Source: Acytostelium subglobosum LB1 (taxonomy: Eukaryota; Evosea; Eumycetozoa; Acytosteliales; Acytosteliaceae). Taken from it: a stretch of DNA of 64,000 nucleotides. Position 1 is the first letter of the stretch. Every line of letters begins with the position of its first letter. Below are positions 55,702 through 64,000 of the stretch, piece after piece. The notes under the pieces were generated by a model. That model had not been told where the DNA came from, ran no database searches, and saw nothing but the letters and a program-made list of their open reading frames with translations. The stretch is taken from contig NW_012236517.1 in assembly GCF_000787575.1 (NCBI RefSeq), forward strand, positions 587,459-651,458. Direction: 5' to 3'. Made by a program: the position numbers and the translations under genes.

Positions 55702-58422
55702 CTTTGTTTGCTGATGTTTGATTGATCTATTGATTGATCGATTGTGATTGAACGAATTAGTTTATTACAGTTATAAATATAGATAGATATTATAATATAT
55801 ATAAATATGTTGTTTGTAGGTTTAATGATGATGATGTTGACGAAGGCAAAAAAGTGATTCAAATGAAACAACCAGCTGGGTTTGTTTTTTCTTGATCATT
55901 CAGCCCTACACCACACAATCACGAAGAGACAACGTGTCCCTCTTGGACCCAACCAACCAATCCAGGTGGTCAACTCCAACTAACTGATGACATTGTTATT
56001 AGTGCCAAGGCTATTGCAATGAAACATCATAAGTCAGCTGATTGTTCCATCAAGTAAGACAAGACAACTTTGTCTTCAAGGCCATCTGGGTGGGTCTCCT
56101 TGGACTCATCAATGAATGTGATTGATATACTTAGTTCAACATCAACATTGTCAATCATTATTATATTAAACACAACATTATAAGCTTACATGTATGCGAA
56201 TGTTGTTGTATTTGTAGATAATTTAATCAAGAATGAACCTTCGTTGCGTGTGTAGTGACCTTTGATTTTGTTCCTCTTCATTAGTTGGGGATTCTCGTGT
56301 CGCTCATTCATTCATTCCCCATACCTAATCAATGAGTCAGAACGAAATGGTTGTACTTGACTCTGACACCCTGGGACTGGGAACTTAAAAGGTAAGTACA
56401 CCAACATGTTGAATGATTAACTAGCGCCACTTTGTTACTAAAGTAGTAGTCGACCTAAATGGGACGACGGACGGTCTGTCGTCTCGGGAGGACAGTCATC
56501 GAACGGTTTGAATCTATGAGTTATGTATGAGTTACATCAATGTAGTTTCAAGAGGAATGAGTGGTATACCTTATGCCAACGAATCATTCATTCATTCACT
56601 CACTAACTAACTCACTAATGAGCTCATTCATTCATTCATTCTTCAACAAACAACCAACCAATCAACTAATCAATCAATCAATCAAACTAACTTAACATTC
56701 AAACAACAACAAGTCCTTACCGACTCAGTCCCGGGCTGTCTGGACAGGAAGGAAGCATCGCTGACCCATGGGTCACCCGCTATTGCGGGGGCATGCTTTG
56801 AACTGCATCCATGCAAGTTCAAGTTCCATCTGTACTTTACTGGACTTGACTTGCTACCACAGCCCCAACAACATCAAGTACTTGACCAACAAACTACCGT
56901 CTCTAGGATTTGATTGGATGGTTGGGCATCCAATTCGACCGTCCAAGTCCAGGGTTACATGACCATCGCAAGATGGAGACCTCCTTCGATGACCATCAAA
57001 CCACCACATCGACTCGACTGATCAGTATCATCAATCATTCATTCATGAATGAATTGTGGTTGTGTGTGAGTGTGATGCCCATCACCAGTGAAGCTGGTAA
57101 CCCCTTTGCAGATATTTGCCATGGCTGATGATCATGTGACATTGAATGGCAAACGCTCACCGTCTCATTGAGTTGTTGGCGTGATTTTGATTGGGTTCTG
57201 TTCACGATGAGGTGATCAGACGGATAAAATCTTACTACCACCCTGCCCATCACCTACACAAATAGACAGACAGTCATTCACTCAAGCATTCCATTGGATG
57301 GCAATGTAGTTGTGTGTTTGGTCACTGGTGGTGGCGATGATAAATCGCTGTCGAGGGCCTTGACCCCTTCCAATGGCCTTGAAGAGGCTTGATCCGCGCA
57401 AGTCCATTCACACACCGCGTCTGCCTCTCCAGCTGGAGTTGCTTAATTAATCATGTTGGGCATTGGTTGGCGGGATGTCCTGCAACCAAACATGTTGGTG
57501 ATGTGTGTGTGGTAAGTGTAACTAGGTAGGTAGGGTATGATGAATGCGCGGCGACCCTACCCCTGCCCGTCCGTTTCATTGTTCCATTTCTCATTCTTCC
57601 GCCCCCGGCTGTCTGACTGTCTGTCACCTCAAAACACCATGATCATTCAGCTGATTGATTGATGATCAAAAGGAAAGGGCATGTTCATGATGTGTTGTTG
57701 CCGCAGAGATGGTGCCCAATCAAGCATATCATATCATAACATATCATAGCAATCAATCAATCAACCTCATAGCAATCTTGTTGTTTTGTTTGTTGTTAAG
57801 TTAAAATGATTGAATGATGTAAACTCATTCACAGTCAGTCACATCCACAGTCACATCAACCTCAGAATCAGTCATCCAATCCCTTGCATCCATTCATTCA
57901 TTCATTCATTCATTCAAGTCAACTCAATCAATCAAATCATTCATACTTCCTTAAACTTGGACATACTCAAACATCCATCCAGTCAACTGTAATCACAACA
58001 ATAGAAGTAGTCCCTTTGGCAAGACAGCCATCCATTAATCAATCAAGCAGGACAAGGCAACAGAAAGCCTTTCTAAAGAGTAATTTTCAAATGATCAGAA
58101 TGACTCCNAAGTCACTCTTTTCAACCATCCAACCATCCAACCATCCGATCCAATCAATCCATCCATCCATTCAACCATCAACATTCACTCACTCACGCTC
58201 TTTGCTCGACAAGTTCATTCGACAAGTTCGTCCGATTGCCTTTTGTGTCCACACTTTTATTGTTGGTGTGACTCTCCCCCATCACAAGGTTCCAGCGGGC
58301 CGACCTGACTTGCCCCTTAATGCATCAGCTGACTGACCAAACCAACCAACCAAACCAACAAACAAACAAACAAACAAACATATAAACAAACAAACAGGAT
58401 TATCGCGCCTGACTACAGACAG
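55702..58422. other. Longest gene-free region, between AP180 and the RRM gene
   Basis: 2.7 kb without a supported gene. The first 200 bases are the AP180 leader. Positions 56720-57130 and 57290-57620 are unusually G/C-rich for non-coding DNA here and include CCCATGGG and ACCCGCTATTGCGGGG-type inverted pairs (56765-56790). One undetermined base is at 58108. The last 400 bases, rich in TCAATCAA and AACAAACAAACA, look like the RRM gene leader. A non-coding RNA is possible, but none is recognised. Confidence 0.4.
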
Positions 58423-61400
58423 ATGGCTCCCACTTCAAACATGGCCTTCAAGATGTCTAGTGATAGAATGAGAAATATCAGCAGTAGCAAGAACATGGGA
58501 GGAGGTGGAGGAGGTGTCAGTAACAGTAGTAACTCGGTTACAGACGTGGAGGGGTTTGCCGATGGGTCGACTTCATCATCCTCCTCGTCATCTCCCTCAC
58601 CATCAGCACCATCTACACCGCATCCAGAGTACAACGAGTCATCACACATGCCTGATGACACTGGCAGTGTATTACTGGAAGATATGGACGATGTCAACTC
58701 TTCCAACTTCTCTCCAAACATGCAATCCGATGGTGACAATCCCCAGTATATGATATCATCCAAACAAGAGAAACGCCACACTGCTGATCGAAGTATGTAT
58801 CGCTCAATCAATAATTCAATCAAACAATCAATTATATTTACATATCCATCCATTCATTAAACATCCACAGAGTATATATTCATTGGAAACATACCTCATA
58901 ATGTCACAACAGTAAGTCTAGATAGAATTGGCGTCATCAAACCATCATCCTGGAATGATCCCATTCTTACCACCCGCCCTCCCCAATTATCATCAATCAC
59001 AGGAACAATTCTATCCAATAATTGCCAAGTACAATCCTTTCAGCTTCAGGATCAAGGTCAATGAACTTGGACAATCACTTGGATATGCCTTTGCCGGCTT
59101 CAGGGTATGTCCATAACACATCATTCCCCAACCCACCCTATCCATCATACTCATCAAACCCTACTGGCATCTAGACTGAAGAGGAAGCATTATACGCCAA
59201 GACATCACTTCATCTTTCAAGTAAGTAATAATATATCAATCAATCAATCAATCAATCATCTCAATCCTAACCCAACTAATCAATCAATCAATGAAACAGA
59301 GTGCCTACACAATGAGCTCAAGGTATATTGGGCAATACCAATATCAACTTTGTATGTGACCAATGTTGATACTAAGTTGGACCAACAAGAGTTCTTGGAG
59401 ACATTCAGTACCTTTGGCGCACTGGACTACAAAGAGTGTGTATTTATAAACAACTATGCATTCATAAAGTTCCAATTCAGGGCTGATGCCGAGAGTGCCC
59501 TGAGCAACTTGAACGGCACCTACATTGGTGACCGGCCAGTCAAGATCAAATGGAGCGACTCCTGTGACCAACGATCAAGCATACATATAACATTCAATCC
59601 ACAAGATGTAAGTAATACCTCATTCATTCATTCATTCATTCATTCAATACATGATCTAACCAACTCCACTTAACCTACCCTAGGCCAAACCTGGACTTCA
59701 CAAACTGATATTCTCCAAGTGTAAGGAGTTTGGAAAGATCAATCACTATAATATACCAAAGACGCCAATGGGTGACTACCAGGGTTATGGCTTTGTCCAC
59801 TTCAAAGACTCTCAAAAGGGTGAGGTGGCCACTGAGCAGGCACTAAAGTACTTTAGTGAGAACCTGTTGAATGGTGTCAAGATCAACTGTTCATTCTCCA
59901 AGAAGAAAGTGGCAGCCTCCACAAGGAAGCAAACCAAGTCACTTAACAAACACTACAAGGGTGGAGTGTCTCCAGGTGGCGGTGGTGGCGGTGGCGGTGG
60001 ATCGATGATCAGCAACAACAACAATATTGCCAATACAGCTGCCATGTATAAAGGTGGCCCAATTGGATCATCCAAGAAGTCATCGTCATCATGGGACATT
60101 GAGACATTGTCAAACTTCATCATGCATCAAGGACATGGCAGCAATCAATATGTCGCACATTCTGGACAAGGACACTCAATGTCTGGCAACACCAGCACTG
60201 GTCAATCACAACCAATGTCACACCCACAACATCCACACCAACAACAACAATATAAATATAGCAACACTGGAAACAAACAATCCAAGAAGTTCCATCAATC
60301 ACATCAGCATCACAATTCACAACAACAACAACAACATCATCAACAAGCATTGGAACAACAACTACAATCATTGATGATCTCACAACAACACCATCATCAC
60401 ACCTCCCAAGGTCAGTCCGATACTTGGAGAGGACAACAACAACACTCCAACCTTAATCAAGCCCAACAACAACAACTACAACCACAACATCACGTGAACA
60501 AACAAAGTGGCCATATATTCAGCGCACTTCAAATGTCCTCAATCCCCAACACAAGCGCCACTCACACAAATAGCAACATCAACAACAGTAGCAGTAACAG
60601 CAGCAACAATACACCAGGGTACCGAACCGTCACTCCTCCTCCTCTTCCCCTCTCCTCGACATCGTCCACACCATCCAACTCGCTGGCATCCTCCTCCAAC
60701 TCCACTGTAAATCAATCCTCGTTCACATCGGATGTGTCTCCGCTTGGCGCTTTGTACAGCCCGCCCGCCAGCTCCCTCGCATCCACCCCCCGCTCACTAA
60801 CCGGCAGTGGCAGCAGCAGCAGCTACAGCATGTTGCCCATGCCGCTGTCTCCCCCGCTGGAGCCACATTGGACGACGACGTCATCCAGTTACTTCCTAAA
60901 TTCACAGTCACAATCGTCGCCGCCGCTGCCACTACCACTGCAGCATTCACATGCCGGCCTCCTCCCACCCGTTGAGTATCCATCATCCTCATCCTCATCC
61001 TCCACTGTACTTGGCCAGCTTCACAACAACAACCAGCAACAGCAACAGCATCGCCAGTTCCAATCTTCTGGCATCATTGGACAGTCATCGCCATCTTGGA
61101 CGTCGACATCTGGCCTCAACAAGTCATTGCCTTCTTCATTCATGTTGGATGATGATACATACCAGCTCACTCCTTCGCAACAACAGCAACACCATCATCA
61201 TCACCAGTTGCAACAACATGTACTTCACAATCACACATTCGACTTTCCACCTCCTCCACCTGTCTGGAGGAGTGGCGCCACTGACAACACTCAGTTCCAT
61301 CGATCATCTTCCTCCTCCTCCTCCTCCTCCAAGCCACTTGGACACTCACTGGATACAATGAGGTCGGCAAGCATTCCACTTGAAAGCAGCCGACAACAGA

Positions 61401-61570
61401 TACAGTCATCGTCATCAACATCAAACAATGCATCCAATTCAAACTTTATCAACAACCTATTGCTACAACAGTATTTCCAGAATGCTGCAGCATCCCAACA
61501 ACAACAACAACAGAATGATCAACAACAAGGTGGTGGCGGTGGAGGCCAACAACATCGACAGTTCAATTAA
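58423..61570 (+). CDS. RNA-binding protein with three RRM domains and a low-complexity tail
   Basis: Six exons (58423-58792, 58871-58911, 59003-59104, 59175-59220, 59300-59607, 59684-61570) encode 917 aa. Residues 1-123 are Ser/Gly-rich. RRM1 (about 125-195) starts YIFIGNIPHNVTT and holds QSLGYAFAGF. RRM2 (about 203-278) starts TLYVTNVDTKLDQQ and holds NNYAFIKFQF and RPVKIKWSD. RRM3 (about 290-365) holds YQGYGFVHFKD and VKINCSFSKKK. The arrangement recalls poly(U)/poly(A)-binding proteins of the Pub1/TIA type, but specificity is not clear. The last 540 residues are Gln/His/Ser/Asn-rich. An intron of 91 bases (58912-59002) must be removed to join the two halves of RRM1. Confidence 0.88.
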
Positions 61571-62655
61571 TCAACTCTGTTTGTTCTCAAACTCTCCTCT
61601 CTTTCCACCCTATATAACTATATACTCTACTCTCACTCCTTCTCCTCTAGGCATTGGACATCATTGTCGACAATGTCAGTGGATCAATCATTCAACAATA
61701 ATCCATCATTTATTCATCCAATAACAAACATTCAACATTTAATCATTCATTCATTCAATGTATAAATAAACATTCTATATATATATTATATTTATAAATA
61801 TATACACAATGACGGACGAGCAAAGAGTAGGGAAACTAATTAGTTGTCCGACAAAGGTCATCGCGCGAATCGCCAATTACTTTCAGATCTGAGGGTAACC
61901 GCGCGAGTACGATCTAGATCAACAGATGTGCGTGCGTCGCGAATATGTATCCATTCCTGGCGTTTGTTGTTGACAACCAACATTCATTGTATTGTTGTTA
62001 CGCAACACAACATGTGTGAATGAGATGTAATAATAATAAGATGTAGATTTCCATACACACACACCCATACACGCATTGATTAATGAGATTGTTTACAACA
62101 CAACCAAGTTTCGAAAATCATTGACTGAATAATAAATCTCTGCAAGTCATCCATCCAAAGGCAGTTGGCACCCATGGGTGATCCTATTCTGTTAACACAT
62201 CAACACACACACAAACATTTACACACATACACTTAATAACACAACAATTCAATTTTTAGTGTTGGTGTGGGGTGACTGTCATTCATTTTCAGCGGTAACA
62301 ACATGGGTATGAGTATGGCTTGTGTTTGACTTTATCGAAAAATCAAAATAATCTTATTAATTATAAACAATTTAAATCAAATTAAATTAAAAAAATCCAA
62401 TCCACTTTAAGGGTCAGTGAATGAGAGTATGGGTAGATGAGCGAGTGTGAGTGTGTGGGGCGGTGGGTTGCTGTTGGACGGGTGGGTTGTTGTCGAAAGC
62501 CATCAACACTCTCATGCTACTCTGTCAGGGACTGAGCGAGAGATTCCAATCATTTATCATCATTCATACATACAATCAAATCCACTTATACGTATACTAC
62601 AACTCTCTTTCTCTGTGTTTCTATAAACCTTTAAACCCACAACAAACAATATAAA
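61571..62655. other. Intergenic region, RRM gene / cofilin
   Basis: 1.08 kb. Positions 61840-61945 are a CG-containing block (several CGCG) in otherwise A/T-rich DNA; no gene is recognised in it. CACACACAC runs follow. The last 100 bases are the cofilin leader. Confidence 0.45.
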
Positions 62656-63624
62656 ATGGTATGTTGACAACGATCTTCCTACATTATATTACAACAAACA
62701 ACAAACAACAACCAGTGCAACAACAACAACAATTTGACCCATTGGTATTGCCAATACTTTGATGAGAAGTTGGAGAAAGGGAAGAAATAAGGAGATTACA
62801 AGCCAAAAGTTAATGACAAAGGACAAGCAATCAAATCAAACGATAACCAACATAATTCTTTCAGATTGATCAAATGATCGAATGATTGAATGTTTGATGA
62901 TTGATTATTGTCTGTTATTGCACATTCTGAGTTCTCTATCTCCTCTTCTTCTCTCCAATGGACATTGTTGTTTGATTGATTGTTTGTTGAAAGTCATTTC
63001 ATTTACAAAATATCTAACATAATAATATCTCAACCATTTCTATTTCCCTTAGTCCTCCGGTGTCAAGCTCGCTCAAGACTGTATCGAAATCTTCAACCAG
63101 ATGAAGTTGGGTCGCAAATTCTCTGCCATCTTCTACAAGATCGGTAACAACAACCAAGAGATCGTTTTGGACAAGACCCTCCCAGCCGGTTCCAGCTTTG
63201 CTGAGTTCTTGTCAAACGTCCCAGCATCTGACTGCAGATACGTCATCGTCGATTACGCCTTCACTGAGGNAGGGAGCCAACAAGAACAAGATTACCTTCG
63301 TCTCTTGGTAAGTTTAATCATATGAAGTGGAGGGCGGGAAGGAGAAGGAAGAAGATATTTTGATCTTTTTTTTTTTGATCATTTTTGTTTTTCAAACTTC
63401 CCTCCCTTCCAATCAATCAATAATCAATCAATTACTAACCTTATTCTCCCTTTTAAACAATATATAGGTGCCCAGACAACGCACCAATCAAGAGCAAGAT
63501 GCTGTACACCTCCTCCAAGGATGCCATCAAGAAGGCTTTGGTCGGAATCCAGATTGAGATCCAAGGAACCGATATCTCTGAGATCCAAGAGACTGAGTTC
63601 TTCGGCAAGGCCACCAGAGTCTAA
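62656..63624 (+). CDS. Cofilin / actin-depolymerising factor
   Basis: Binds and severs actin filaments. Exons: 62656-62658 (ATG only), 63053-63307 and 63468-63624. The expected protein is 137 aa: [44 protein letters not shown], then [18 protein letters not shown] and [10 protein letters not shown]. An undetermined base N at 63270 throws the frame off. Reading without it gives [15 protein letters not shown] across the junction, exactly the cofilin pattern, so the N is surplus. The first intron is 394 bases, long for this window. The paralogue among dictyostelid cofilins is not resolved. Confidence 0.94.
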
Positions 63625-63701
63625 ACACTTCAACGTCCATCGTACTGAGTATTGTTAAAATAGATCCAAGCAAACCAAACACCACCTCCACCTAGGTACT
63701 T

Positions 63702-63707
63702 AATAAA
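63702..63707 (+). terminator. Poly(A) signal of cofilin
   Basis: AATAAA about 80 bases after the stop codon, before the convergent EF-hand gene. Confidence 0.5.
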
Positions 63708-63895
63708 CAAAGCATGCTTTGAATTATGTAACAGTAGCAACTAAAGAGTTAATATAACTCTGTATCTCTATCTATATCTCGTTTCCATGGTGATTAAGGG
63801 TCACTGTCCATTTGAGAGAATAGTGACGGATTGATTGATTGGTGTTTGATGGATAGATAGATGAAGGCAATTAACAGTGTGGTTAACTTATTTAT

Positions 63896-64000
63896 TTACT
63901 TCTTCAACATATTCTTTACAAATGGTTCATAGTTGATGGCACCATCACCAGAGCCAACTGATTGTTTGAGCATCTCCTCGACCTGTTCCTCATTCAAACG
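63896..64000 (-). CDS. EF-hand protein, C-terminal fragment (myosin light chain-like)
   Basis: The last 34 codons of a minus-strand gene that continues past the window. The sequence R-L-N-E-E-Q-V-E-E-M-L then GSGDGAINYEPFVKNMLKK has the helix-loop-helix spacing of a final EF-hand and resembles the C-terminus of myosin light chains. The loop lacks the full set of calcium ligands, as is usual in light chains. Calmodulin-like proteins are an alternative. Confidence 0.7.
   Translation of the reverse strand, partial: RLNEEQVEEMLKQSVGSGDGAINYEPFVKNMLKK

Noticed and set aside
56490-56520. tRNA-like B-box (GGTTTGAATC) in the gene desert
   Set aside because: No matching A-box or cloverleaf pairing could be found around it.
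58912-58925. A 14-base intron in the RRM gene (GTAAGTCTAGATAG)
   Set aside because: Too short to splice and does not restore the RRM frame; the 91-base intron ending at 59002 does both.

Overview
The window is nuclear DNA from a social amoeba (Dictyostelia). This rests on several signs. Genes are dense on both strands. Introns are short, with GTATGT or GTAAGT donors, and carry TCAA/TCAT tetranucleotide tracts. Non-coding DNA is A/T-rich, while exons are richer in G/C. The families are also typical: FNIP repeats, a countin-like saposin protein, dictyostelid ankyrin proteins, and Q/N/P-rich low-complexity tails. The species cannot be fixed from sequence alone. I see no tRNA or rRNA gene, CRISPR array, transposon or virus-like element.

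Layout, left to right: metE (methionine synthase) runs convergent to a Q/P/G/Y-rich vWA protein. Next come CDP-diacylglycerol synthase, a small secreted Cys-rich protein, a large ankyrin-type protein, the RNA helicase DDX1 and a GNAT acetyltransferase. A TRIP4/ASC-1 protein follows whose C-terminal half looks like a catalytically dead O-GlcNAcase (GH84) fold. Three tandem relatives of the secreted protein come next, then condensin SMC2, HOPS subunit Vps41, an FNIP-repeat protein, mitochondrial dihydrolipoyl dehydrogenase, a secreted Cys-rich protein with an apparent frameshift, a PH-domain protein, a countin-like protein, Prp38, a UIM/UBX protein, an F-box protein fused to a TBC1D12/14-type RabGAP, a second ankyrin protein and a DUF4397 surface protein. 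The right end holds a head-to-head mitochondrial pyruvate carrier pair (MPC1 and MPC2), an AP180/CALM clathrin adaptor, a three-RRM protein, cofilin and the 3' end of an EF-hand protein.

Most genes are unrelated housekeeping genes. The clear functional groupings are the MPC1/MPC2 pair, which encodes the two halves of one carrier from one 305-bp intergenic region, and the four-member secreted family with an identical phase-1 intron. The two MPC genes, the RRM gene and several 5' exons were assembled by hand from splice signals and protein similarity. MPC1 and MPC2 have small exons that are easily missed.

Most notable observations: the TRIP4 zinc finger joined to a degenerate GH84-like domain; the F-box/TBC fusion; the divergent MPC pair with a 17-nt microexon; the new secreted six-Cys family; an array of TCACGTGA palindromes around and inside Prp38; start codons isolated on 3-nt coding exons in DDX1 and cofilin; and two probable assembly or sequence errors (a surplus N in cofilin, a frame change in the Cys-rich gene). 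All family assignments are from recalled similarity, not from a database search.
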